A stretch of DNA of 64,000 nucleotides from Lepidostoma basale (taxonomy: Eukaryota; Arthropoda; Insecta; Trichoptera; Lepidostomatidae), in the NCBI GenBank assembly GCA_022606425.2, contig JAHDVF020001340.1:1-64000 (forward strand), given 5' to 3'. The translations under genes and the position numbers were made by a program. The notes below the pieces were generated by a model. It saw nothing but the letters and a program-made list of their open reading frames with translations. It was not told the DNA's origin and ran no database searches. Below are positions 55,161-64,000 of this stretch, in pieces. How positions within the stretch are numbered: the first letter of the stretch is position 1; each line of letters starts with the position of its first letter.

Positions 55161-55299
55161 TAAACTAACCTAAATTATTAAAACTTAATACAAGAAAATA
55201 TTTAAAAACATGTAAAATGTGTTAAATAAAATGAGACTTGGGACAGAACATTAACAAGAGCTGCATGGGTAACTAATTAATGGAAGCTTAATTAGACAG

Positions 55300-55380
55300 A
55301 GCGCAGTGGAGGACGAGGTGCAAGACTTTGCTGCAAACCAATCCCTAGGATTGAGACTACGAAGGAGAATGGTTTAATAT
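55300..55380 (+). pseudogene. LINE C-terminal fragment, same family as 50.5 kb
   Basis: VEDEVQDFAANQSLGLRLRR corresponds to VENEMQIFAANQSLGLKPEK on the minus strand at 50.5 kb. Confidence 0.6.
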
Positions 55381-55454
55381 TTTATGTTTTAATATGAGAT
55401 AGCAAGTTCCTTGTAGAGATTTATTACACGAAAGCTATGAAATTAATTACAGGA

Positions 55455-55553
55455 TGCGAGAGAAGTACATAATAAAATAACAGTACAGTGGCAGTCCATT
55501 ATTCGTGCGTATTTCTTCAGAAATACGGCGTAATATTAAGTTAGCAAGTTAAA
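55455..55553 (+). mobile_element. LINE-A 3' end, decayed
   Basis: GGATGCGAGAGAAGTACATA, GTGGCAGTCCATTATTCGTG, ACGGCGTAATATTAAGTTAG. Confidence 0.65.
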
Positions 55554-55632
55554 AATACTAAATACATTATTTTCACAAAAAAGCGAGCTTTCAATGCTTT
55601 TATTAGTTTTTGCATAAATTTATTTTGGTTCA

Positions 55633-55670
55633 ACCAACCGGTTTCGCTCCCGTCGAAGCTTCTTCTGGGT
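55633..55670 (-). ncRNA. Hammerhead-like core, family K
   Basis: Stem I ACC/GGT; CAGAAGA (U4 is A); extra A; stem II GCTTC/GGAGC with one T-G wobble, loop GACG; GAA; AC-CG-GT; T17. Close to family L in stem II and stem III. Confidence 0.65.
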
Positions 55671-55793
55671 AATAATACAAACTAAAATGAATAAATGTAA
55701 GTCCATAGTTTTAGCCGAAATACAATGATACGTTAACATTATAAATTATTAAATTAAATAACTTTGTTTTAAGTTAAAATATAATAATTGTAA

Positions 55794-55835
55794 CACCTGA
55801 TGATGTCAACATAGGTTGACGAAACAGCTGTCCCG
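55794..55835 (+). ncRNA. Hammerhead-like core, family E, intact CTGATGA
   Basis: Core CTGATGA; extra T; stem II GTCAAC/GTTGAC, six perfect pairs closing ATAG; GAA; stem III AC/GT with loop AGCT; C17. Stem I is damaged here (CAC against CCG), while the sister copy at 56068-56109 keeps CAC/GTG but has lost the core (CTTATGG). Between the two copies every hammerhead element of family E is preserved. Confidence 0.72.
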
Positions 55836-55974
55836 TAAAATAAAATACAATTGTGATACATAAAACAAAGTTATTTAATTAAGCTGTTAAGAATATATGC
55901 AACCATTACCAAGGTCCCGCGGAAGCGAAACCGGTTGGGTAAAAACAAGTAAAAGTGTTAACTGTTAAAATTAA

Positions 55975-56165
55975 AAACCCTGTTTATGGTATAACAATTT
56001 ATAATTATTTCTTATTTTTTCCCACAGATGTTTCGTAAACAATTTATGTAACATGATGTTATTGTAACACCTTATGGTGCAAACATCGGTAAACGAAACA
56101 GCTGTCGTGAAAAAAAATGTGATACCATAAACAGCGGTTTATATGATAACAGTAAATTTTATATG
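55975..56165 (+). repeat. Hammerhead family E, third copy
   Basis: Mirrored arms CTGTTTATGGTATAACA and GTGATACCATAAACAG. Core at 56068-56109: CAC/GTG stem I, CTTATGG, stem II reduced, GAA, AC-AGCT-GT, C. Confidence 0.65.
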
Positions 56166-56186
56166 ATAAAAATAAAATGATATAAA

Positions 56187-56403
56187 TGGAACTAGAAATA
56201 GAGAAAGGCAGAAGAAAACGTCACACGATCAAATAAATCAAATATTGAATGCCGACCACGTGAGGAGTCAGAGAAATCGACGCGCGTGCATGACACGATG
56301 TATGAATATTGAGGAATCGAGAGAAATATGTCAGGAAAGAAAATAGTGGCAGTCCATTCCTCGTAACCCTTCGGGGAGTTGGCGTGATGGTTAGTTAGTT
56401 AGT
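56187..56403 (+). mobile_element. LINE-A 3' end
   Basis: GGAACTAGAAATAGAGAAAG, CGTGAGGAGTCAGAGAAATC, GAGTTGGCGTGATGGTTAGT; an internal deletion near the SAYP codons. Confidence 0.82.
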
Positions 56404-56409
56404 AAGCTC

Positions 56410-57125
56410 AGTTAATAATGTTGAAGTACCATAGTGTTTTGGCTAAAACAATGGACTATTTAAGTAAAAGTGTTTTTAGTATTTTTTAAATTATGCCACA
56501 CAACAAATTAAATTCTTCCATGAAGCTATTTTTCCCTTTCGTCAAACTTCTACACTCTTCAAAAATGATAATATGCTAACATTTATTGTAAGTTGTAATT
56601 TACGAATTTGCATATAATAAATTAAATAAACGCGCTTCTAGCGAAATAAATATTTATACAAACAAGAAACTTTGCGTATGGCAGTGGCCGCTAGCCGCCA
56701 GTGATCGTGGCATTCGCTCAATGTTTGTCCATCAGCGGGTGAGAGCGAGTCATAAACAAAACTGTAAATGATATGTTGAAGCTGGACTCAAATAACCCCA
56801 TAGAAACAAGAGTCACGTTTTTGGTACGAATCTAAATAAACCGATTTTTAATGAAATATTTCAAGAGATTACACTCAGATTATTGGAAGAAATATATATA
56901 TTTTTAAATATCTTCTTACATTATACCTTATTTCACGACTAACAAATAGAAATTTAAGGAAACACGTTAAAAATATGATCCGTCAAGAAATAATAAAAAT
57001 ACCAAATTGACTTAAAGTATTGAATTTTGGATATTATTACACAAAACATTTTCACTATAATATTGATGGTGAACACACTCTTTCATGAAGATTTTTTTAT
57101 GAATTAAAGCACTGATTTTTTCGTC
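56410..57125. other. No recognised gene
   Basis: 56680-56780 is GC-richer (GGCAGTGGCCGCTAGCCGCC); otherwise AT-rich. Confidence 0.4.
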
Positions 57126-57129
57126 CATT

Positions 57130-57270
57130 TTTGAGTCTTTTTTTTCGACACGTTTCGAAGGCTTTACATCTTCATTATCGGAAGAGCCATATGAACATAG
57201 TTTATATCGTTCTCCCGATGATGAAGGTGTAAAACTTTCGAAACATGTCGAGAAAAAGAAATTCAAAAGT
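57130..57270. repeat. Hammerhead family A palindrome, both cores
   Basis: Minus core at 57144-57186 and plus core at 57210-57254, pointing apart across about 25 bp. Both keep stem II GAAG...CTTC with GTAAA in the loop and a full GAAAC-NN-GTC. Confidence 0.78.
57210..57254 (+). ncRNA. Hammerhead-like core, family A
   Basis: 45 nt: stem I TTCTC/GAGAA, five perfect pairs; core CCGATGA (U4 is C); extra T; stem II GAAGG/CTTTC with one G-T wobble; GAA; stem III AC/GT with loop AT; C17. The sister at 61.75 kb (minus) has the consensus CTGATGA with the same TTCTC before it. Confidence 0.75.
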
Positions 57271-57274
57271 GGGA

Positions 57275-59360
57275 AAACAGTCTTATGTTTACCTAACATT
57301 CTTCTATGTTAATTCTTATAATTCTTATAATCCCGTCGGACGTCTTTTCACTGGAGAGATAGGAAGATATGATGTACTGCCACACTGTTTTATTCCAATA
57401 ACTCCCGCGAATTTTTTTAAAGTAAGTTTTATAAATTCTTCAATTAGGTACACTTAAAGGTTAAGTATTGAAATGAGCGTTTAATATTTTTAAAACCGTA
57501 AAATTATTTATACGTTCTGTTTATAAATGATGTTTCTGCGGCCGTTCGGATGTTAAGCGTTGATAAATTCTATCAGATCAATTCGCTTCAAACCTGATTT
57601 GCAAAGAAGACAGATGCGGAATTGATACAATTTAAAAAAAATGTTTAGGTAAGATTCTGATATGTTGAGTGAACGTTGGTTTGGAATAAAAATAAAAGAT
57701 GCAGATAAATTTATAAAATATACACCAATGATGTAAAGGAATTTGATCTACCTTCTGATTTACCTGATTACAAAATATCGTTTGGTTATTAAAGGCAAGG
57801 GCTTTAAACCTTTTAGAACTTAAAGATCCATTTAAAATAAATGAAAATATCATAAACTGTCCAATAAATTTAATTTCGAGTAAAATTATTAAACCTTATT
57901 GAATAACAAGTAATAATTACACCTTTACATGACTCCAACCCAAACATTTAGTATTAAAGTAAAGATTTTTACCAATATAATGTTAATATTTTTTTCACTT
58001 AAGGATGGGCACCATCCGAAACATGATTGTGAGAATACGATGAGTTCAAAATTTATTAAAATGGGCGGAAGTCTTATTATAAATAAACATTTATTAAAGT
58101 TTAAAATTTTTATGAAATGTGCTACGTTTTTATTTGAATAATATCATTAAAATGAAATAATTATTGTTTTAATATACGCATTCAAAACGAATATTTAAAT
58201 AACTTGTAAGTATCCGAATACCATAAAAACCGTTTATAAAATCTTCGATAGAAAAAACAATAGGGACAAGAACAATGCTTTAAAATGATAAATAAAACAA
58301 AAGGTTGTGGAAAATAAAAAATATAAATTTGTTTCATGGAAAGAAAACGTTTACTGCATGTCCAACAAAATACTAACGTTAATAAAACTTTCTTAAAGAG
58401 TCCTACGTTATTTATTATTATCACAGAGCGTTGTGTTTCAATTATTGGTAGAACTATTCTATAAAATATACCCAACAAAAGTTTACAATTTAAAAATGGC
58501 CATTTAGGCATGATTGTACTGACCCTTTTTTGTGTCATGCTAGAGAAAATAGCTTCATAAGCCGCAGTAAAGTTTTCGGGTTTCAGCCAATGTTCCCTGG
58601 GGGCCTAATTCCTGGCAATGCGAAAGTTCAGAATCACTTTCTGCATAGTAATGAAGCCACGTGAAGTATTTACAGAGGGAATTAATTGATTTATGAAAAG
58701 AAAATGAGCGACGCTCGGCAAACAATAAACTTGCCTTCACACCTTCGCAGTTCCTTCACTAAAAGCGTTGGCAACGTTAATTATTCGCTAAATTGGGTGC
58801 GTAAGATAAAGCTCAATTTGAATTTGAAAAACTGTTTACAAGGCAATTGTTTTCGTTAACTTTTATTGTGAAGCGTGTTTATAAGTGAATGAGAAGTGGC
58901 GAGAATAACGGTAAACATACTCGTACCTTCAACGTCGTTGCGTAAGAGATTGTTTTAACGAAAGTGAACAATACTCGTCAATTAGACATTGCACATGCAT
59001 ATTTAAATATTTAGAAATGACTTATAATTTTGATTGCCAGTATGTTTAGGTAGGGGTATACATAATTTATTTTTAAGAGATAACTACATGTTATCAGTGT
59101 CGGCCATACAATATTATAATATTTATTTATGAATCAGTGTTGCGTACCGATGGTCAATTGATTGAAATCATCTTTCTTTGATTCAATAAAAACGAGAGTA
59201 TTTGTATTCAAGATATTTAAAAAATGGTTTTATCAATGTCAAATAAATCAATCAAATAAGTCACTTAATGAAAAAGTAATTTTAAATTTTCTCTGTTTAT
59301 TGTAAAGATAATCAATTTTATGAAAGAACTCCAAACGATCCGTATCAAAAAATATGATTT
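57275..59360. other. No recognised gene; one family F hammerhead-like motif
   Basis: 2.1 kb, AT-rich. At 58002-58031 a hairpin GGATG-GGCAC-CATCC followed by GAAACATGATTGTG resembles the stem II/GAAAC part of the hammerhead repeats, lacking CTGATGA. 58555-58790 is more balanced. Frames at 57012, 57929 and 58182 (118 codons, minus) show no domain. Confidence 0.4.
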
Positions 59361-59364
59361 AATA

Positions 59365-59455
59365 TTTACAAAAACGTCTCTTTCCTAGAAGAATTATAAT
59401 ATTTTATAGGAATGACATGTTATGCTGTTCTAATAGATTATAAATTGTTTTTTTA
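59365..59455. repeat. Family C left half, decayed
   Basis: AAAAACGTCTCTTTCCTAGA, TTATAGGAATGACATGTTAT: left arm and traces of the core. Confidence 0.5.
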
Positions 59456-59667
59456 TATTAATCTTCTTCTATTACACATAATACACTTTCTTTTAATATT
59501 CTTATCTACAATTAAATGGTAATAACTTTTTTAAAGGAATTTGTTTTTCGCATCTACGAATTTAAGCGTGACGGGGGCAAGGAAAATACCTTGTTTGAGT
59601 GGAGTTATTATAACTATTTTATAATACCCTGTGCCCCTGGAAACGACACAAAGTTTTTACCACAGTG

Positions 59668-59950
59668 GCTTATGAAAAGAATGAGTGAAGACAGAATGGT
59701 TAAGAAGGTATATGTAAACGGCGTGAACGGAGCTAGAAATTGAGGAAGGCCGAGGAAAATGTGGCACTATCAATTCAATCCAATATTAAATGTCGGTCAC
59801 GTGAGGAGTTGGAGAAATCGACGTGCGTGCATGACAAGATGAATGAATGTAGAGGAAGCGAGAGAAGTATGTCAGGACAGAACAGAGTGGCGTTCCATTC
59901 TTTCTGCCTACCCTTCCGGGAGACGGCGTGATGGTAAGTTAGTTAGTTTG
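59668..59950 (+). mobile_element. LINE-A 3' end
   Basis: MKRMSEDRMVKKVYVNGVNG then a stop in ARN (59740), then frame-shifted CACGTGAGGAGTTGGAGAAA to GGCGTGATGGTAAGTTAG. The short open frames at 59516 and 59740 are its pieces. Confidence 0.85.
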
Positions 59951-59954
59951 CTAC

Positions 59955-60745
59955 AAAACATTATGGTCATATATTTTTCGAGTTAGAAGAGCAAATTTCG
60001 TACCCTACCCTCCCGTACAACTAGGAAAATTCGTACATTTGTTATATGTAGATTAGTAGCTGCGGTCTCCTGTTGCGAGCTCCGGGTGTCTCTTCCGCCC
60101 CCAAATTTATCCATTATCTATTCTTTGGATATTATTACAATGTGTGGTTATTCGCGCTAAGCCCCACAAACAAAGGGTAGGTAATTTGCGTAAAGTAATA
60201 TAATCCGGCGTCTCCGTGTGGGGTAGGGAATATTAAGAAGTCACTCATTACGGTAAGTATGTGAAAGAACAGCGGAGCGAGACCGGAGCAGAATAATATA
60301 ACAATATGCGAGTGTAAGAGCGCCCTTAGGAATAATCACTGAACAAAGTAAGAGAAAGAACCGTTTCCATCCGCATGCTCTTAGGTAATAATGTTCCCTT
60401 ACCGAGGACATTTGTTTGACTGGGAACAATCTGTACGCGTGCTTATGCGGGGTCTGCCATTCCCCGGGTACAATCACGTTCACTACATGTTATAACGCCC
60501 AAATTCTTCGTTAATTCGCTAATGATGCAATACAATGAGCTTTGAATGTCCTTTGTGTCGTTGACGGAAACGATGCGCAATTTAAAATACTTTGCTTTTG
60601 TTGAATTTTATCAAAGGTCCATTTGTTACTCCAACATTAAAAAAATAACATTTTTATAAACAAATAAACTGGTTAATATCTCAAATAAGACTTAGATGAT
60701 TGATATTTTTAATTGAAATTTCTTCATGGAAGTTAATTTAAAATA
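59955..60745. other. No recognised gene; balanced composition
   Basis: 60040-60500 is among the least AT-rich unique stretches in the window; an 80-codon minus frame (60241-60483) is unrecognised. No repeat ends seen. Confidence 0.35.
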
Positions 60746-60754
60746 TTGAAAACA

Positions 60755-61490
60755 AAAAAAATATATACACAAAATTCCTTTATTGTTATATACGAGTATT
60801 TAGTGTGCTTCCACTTGTGTTTAACGTCAACCGGTTTCGGCAGCTTGCTGCCATCTTCTGGTACCTACCTCAAAATTTATTTAGTTTATATATTAAATGC
60901 TAGTGGTGGCGGTACCATTTTTATACTGATTCTAAATAATCCATAATTGTTATTATATAATGATTGGACTAATAGGTATAAGATATATTAGATTTAGCTA
61001 ATAGGTATTTACCTTCTAAAGAATATTGTATCTGCCCTAATTATCTTTGTTTCAGAACTCCAGGAGAAAATTTCCAGACACCAGTAACCGGACCACAAGA
61101 CATTTGAAATATGTAAACTTAACTAATCCAAACAAAAAAAAACATTATGTAGAATCATTCCGAGAATCAGCCACCCTTGTAACTGCTTTTTAATTATATA
61201 GTAAACAACCTAAAACATAATAAATTTACTCTATTTGGAATCATTTAATAAATTAGTCACCTATGTAAGTGCTTTTTAATTATATGGAAGACAACAACAC
61301 TTACAACTTAATAAGAGGAATGAATTATTTAGAATCAGTTATTTTTATAGCTTCCACCACTAGCATTTATTATTTAAACTAAATAAATTTTGATATAGGT
61401 ACCAGAAGATGGCGGCAAGCTGCCAAAACCGGTTGACGTTAAACACAAGTGGAAGCACACTTAATACATAATATAATAACAAAGACATTT
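60755..61490. repeat. Hammerhead family I, ~720-bp palindromic element
   Basis: Outer arms AGTGTGCTTCCACTTGTGTT and AACACAAGTGGAAGCACACT; cores at 60824-60864 (minus) and 61399-61438 (plus). Inner arms AAATGCTAGTGGTGG and CCACCACTAGCATTT. The centre has a ~95-bp unit duplicated at about 61165-61320 (GCTTTTTAATTATAT in both). The longest hammerhead element here. Confidence 0.8.
60824..60864 (-). ncRNA. Hammerhead-like core, family I
   Basis: CAGAAGA (U4 is A), extra T, stem II GGCAG/CTGCC with loop CAAG, GAA, AC-CG-GT, T17. Stem I is only one clear pair. The mirrored core at 61399-61438 has GAAAC changed to AAAAC. Confidence 0.6.
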
Positions 61491-61689
61491 TGTATCAAAC
61501 TTTTTTTGTTTTTGAACGCTTATTTTCTCGATATTGATTTTTGAGCATAGGATATATCGAAATTAGTTGCTTTCGAGATGTATTATAGTAAGTGCAAGGT
61601 TTTGCATACTCTTGACAGCGAAAATAACGAACCACTCAATCCTTGATCAGATTGGAATCAGAGCAAAACTCCCGTGGAAATCCTCGAAA

Positions 61690-61815
61690 GGTTCATAATA
61701 GTGGGCAAAGCAGAAGGGATAACTTTCCTTCGAAAGCTTACATTTTCATCATCAGGAGAATTTTATATCGTTCTTTCGAAAAATTTCGAGAAAAATAAAC
61801 TCAAAAGTGGATATA
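61690..61815. repeat. Hammerhead family A, rearranged copy
   Basis: The minus core at 61724-61762 keeps TTCTC, CTGATGA, T, GAAA/TTTC and GAA, but stem III and the 3' arm are replaced. To the right, TTTCGAAAAATTTCGAGAAA is the 3' half of a plus core. Confidence 0.6.
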
Positions 61816-61819
61816 ACAG

Positions 61820-62775
61820 TGTATTAATTCATATAAATTCGTCAATATTGGAATAAAACGGTTATCATCATCACATTACAGATCTTCAAAAATTTTGACT
61901 CAATTAAAAATCTCTTTTCCTTTTTTAATAGTACGTACCGTTATTTTACTTCGTATAATACATTTAAGAACATTTATCTTAATTTTTTCCGTATAATACA
62001 TTTTAGCTATCTTTTGCTGCCACTTGGTTAATCAATTTTAAGGCTCTTTATTTTCATTGGGAAATCCATGCTGACTAATCGCCTTGTCACGAGAAGCATT
62101 TTCAGTTTTTTTCGATAAAATACAAGAATTTTCGACGTAAAAGAAAATTGGTATCATAAAAGTAATATTTTTCTTTAATATTACTTATGATTTAACCGTC
62201 TGAATTATTCAACAATATTCCTATCTTTTTCATGTATTTTACTTAAATAATGGTTTCTTCGAAAAACCGTTTCAAAATGATTATATTTTAATGATTGTTT
62301 TAATTCTAATCTTATAACTAATGATAAGTGATCAATACAACGTAAACTATGTAATCAAATTTCTTCTATATTCGCATTCATTTTGTGTTGTAGATTCATA
62401 TTTGAATAAATATAATTGTTCTTTTATATTGCAACATCTTTTATTTTCACTCTACTCGGACATACTAACATTAAAGAATTTAGAAATTTTAGAAATTTAA
62501 AAAGCCATAAAAGATAGTGAAAATGTAATCAATTACCAATTAAATTTAAATTCGATTCCCATGCTTGATATGTTCCCGTTACATCTTACTTCTCCTCAAT
62601 CCTAATTATACCCCTTCAATATTTATATATAGCTCGGTCTCAATTTAGTATTTAATTGACAGCTTTGTTTTATTTTATTGTTATAATAAAATTGTATACT
62701 TAGATAAAAGTTACTTGTAACTGAAACATGTCCGAGTTCAGTGAAAAAAAAGTGTTGTAATAATTATATTTATTC
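61820..62775. other. No recognised gene
   Basis: Very AT-rich, with several short self-complementary stretches; no coding region. Confidence 0.4.
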
Positions 62776-62784
62776 ATATATAAT

Positions 62785-62935
62785 CAAAGGTTATGTCGTG
62801 TTAAAGCTAAGGATGCTATTATCCAACTTGCAAGTCGTAGTTGGCAACAGATAGTCCAAGATAGGAAATGTTGGAAGAGTTTAGAAGTGGAATTAAAAAG
62901 GATTAAGAAATGATAGAAGAAAGCTAAAAGCAATA
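62785..62935 (+). pseudogene. Possible LINE C-terminal tail
   Basis: RVKAKDAIIQLASRSWQQIV then QDRKCWKSLEVELKRIKK and a stop; resembles the final DR-x-x-W segment of LINE ORF2 proteins. Confidence 0.35.
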
Positions 62936-62999
62936 AAATAAATAATTATTTGAAGAAAAAGTACAGGCCCAAGTAAACAAGGCTGCTGAAATCTCTGGC

Positions 63000-63480
63000 G
63001 CTCTAAAATACACAATATGAAAAACAAAGACATGGCCATTAAGAGCAATACGAGTATGATCATCTATAAAGCATGCTTAAGACCAATAATAATATATGGC
63101 GTCGAAACAAAACAGACACAATAAGAACCAAACAAGTTTTGAGGACTTCCGAAATGAAGACACTGAGCTCGATAGCAGGCAAGACACTGAGAGATCGCGT
63201 GAGTAACACCAAAATAAGAGAGATATGTGAGGTTGAGGATATTATAAGATGGAGCAGACAGTCAAGAAGGGACTGGTACGGTCATGTTCAAAGAATAGAC
63301 AACACCAGACTCCCCTATATTGCATTGCATAATCAGCCTTATGGGACTCGTCCTCGCGGAAGATCTCCTAATATATGGAAAGACAGCTGGGAATTTGCCT
63401 TACAGGAGGAGCAACACTCTGGGAGAACATACCACTTAGTTTTACAACAAGGAAGAAGAAGAAGAAGAAGATTATTTGAA
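63000..63480 (+). pseudogene. LINE-B ORF2 C-terminus with (GAA)n tail
   Basis: MIIYKACLRPIIIYGVETKQ then, shifted, TKQVLRTSEMKTLSSIAGKT, RDRVSNTKIREICEVEDIIR, RDWYGHVQRIDNTRLPYIAL and RPRGRSPNIWKDSW, ending HLVLQQGRRRRRR over a (GAA)n run. The frame from 63073 stays open for 154 codons, so this is a fairly recent 5'-truncated copy. The older minus copy is at 10395-11250. Confidence 0.87.
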
Positions 63481-63539
63481 TATTTACACGGTGAAAATAA
63501 AAATGTAAAATATCATAAATACATACAAATATTGTGAAG

Positions 63540-63930
63540 GCATGAAAATGTAATAACTTTGACATCAGATGTGCCTCGCATCTGCATGGAGCAATAGTTA
63601 ATAAGATAATTGAATATTGATAAAGTAACAAACATTGTAAAATATTCCTTTATATGGATCCTTGGGCGGCACTAAAAAAGCACTGAAAAACCTAAAATTC
63701 GTACGCGTAAGTGATACAGCATCCCCCGTAATAACATGGCGAGAGTTCCCCGGAGAGGGGAGGGGACACAATTTACTCCACAGACGACAACGTCACTGAC
63801 AGAGATAACTCATACATAAGAAAGCTTTATATTTTCCCCGTGACACCGAACAAATGTATTCCCAAAGCAGTTTTTGTTACATTCAAGAAAATAAGCAGCG
63901 CCGTACAAGTTTCCATCGCTGCGCTGGTGC
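63540..63930. other. No recognised gene
   Basis: 63660-63800 is GC-richer (TTCCCCGGAGAGGGGAGGGG); nothing coding recognised. Confidence 0.35.
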
Positions 63931-63933
63931 TCA

Positions 63934-64000
63934 GGATGATTGTAGACTCAATGCCGTGGAAATGAAGTCAATAAGAAGGATTTATGATTTGTGTGATGCG
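63934..64000 (+). mobile_element. LINE-A-like copy running off the window
   Basis: DDCRLNAVEMKSIRRIYDLC corresponds to DESRINAVEMRSLRRMC at the same point of LINE-A. It begins here and continues past the end. Confidence 0.7.

Larger units (their letters stand above)
55600..55965. repeat. Hammerhead family K palindrome with family E nested inside
   Basis: Left arm TTGGTTCAACCAACCGGTTT with a minus core at 55633-55670. The right half at about 55906-55940 (GGAAGCGAAACCGGTTGGGT, plus) has lost its CTGANGA part. Between them is a family-E element (about 55735-55895) with its own core at 55794-55835. Confidence 0.75.

Noticed and set aside
58182..58538. 118-codon minus frame
   Set aside because: Composition follows the AT-rich background, no domain or repeat link; likely chance.

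Overview
This is AT-rich eukaryotic DNA, almost certainly from an arthropod and probably an insect. The clues are many 5'-truncated LINE 3' ends ending in short tandem tails, tRNA-headed SINEs, a DD34D mariner of an insect type, a mariner-like relic with a DUF4817-type N-terminus, and a short repeat at about 54.7 kb resembling one familiar from moths and other insects. No intact host gene, rRNA, functional tRNA, CRISPR array or bacterial-type operon is visible. The order within insects is not determined.

The window is intergenic or deep intronic DNA built from nested mobile-element remains. (1) LINE-A: about 20 copies of the 3' end of one non-LTR retrotransposon family, each ending in a (TTAG)n tail; several keep perfect 9-13 bp target-site duplications (TSDs). 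(2) Element J: a non-coding element of up to about 600 bp with the same 3' end as LINE-A, so probably a SINE-like parasite of it. (3) Two tRNA-headed SINE families. (4) A CR1/L2-like LINE with an (ATT)n tail and a 160-codon reverse transcriptase (RT) C-terminus at 18 kb. (5) Other LINE pseudogenes at about 5.4, 9.9, 10.4-11.2, 13.8, 25.7, 34.8, 50.5, 52.5 and 63 kb. (6) Two solo LTRs (191-1191 and 41825-42759), each with a 4-bp TSD. (7) DNA transposons: a dead mariner with both terminal inverted repeats (TIRs) at 43857-45141, a hAT-like MITE with 8-bp TSD, a 216-bp MITE with TAA TSD, a 401-bp foldback element and a deleted mariner-like element.

The most unusual content is a set of at least eight palindromic repeat families that share no overall sequence but all carry the hammerhead ribozyme signature: CTGANGA (or a decayed form), one extra base, a stem-II hairpin, GAA, then AC-loop-GT-H as a minimal stem III, with flanks that can pair as stem I. 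In each inverted pair the two ribozyme-like cores point away from each other. Two copies are flanked by perfect 12-14 bp TSDs, so they moved as insertions. This best fits non-autonomous relatives of Penelope-like retroelements. The best cores are at 43101-43138 (-), 21761-21802 (-), 40594-40633 (+), 55794-55835 (+), 16573-16613 (-), 46208-46248 (+) and 57210-57254 (+).

Nesting gives a relative history: solo LTR into SINE-A; SINE-B into LINE-A; mariner into LINE-A; deleted mariner-like element into LINE-A; CR1 inside a hAT MITE inside J; hammerhead family B inside family C; LINE-A inside family A. Two stretches could be non-repeat coding relics (33.25-33.45 kb minus; 53.48-53.85 kb plus), but both are uncertain.
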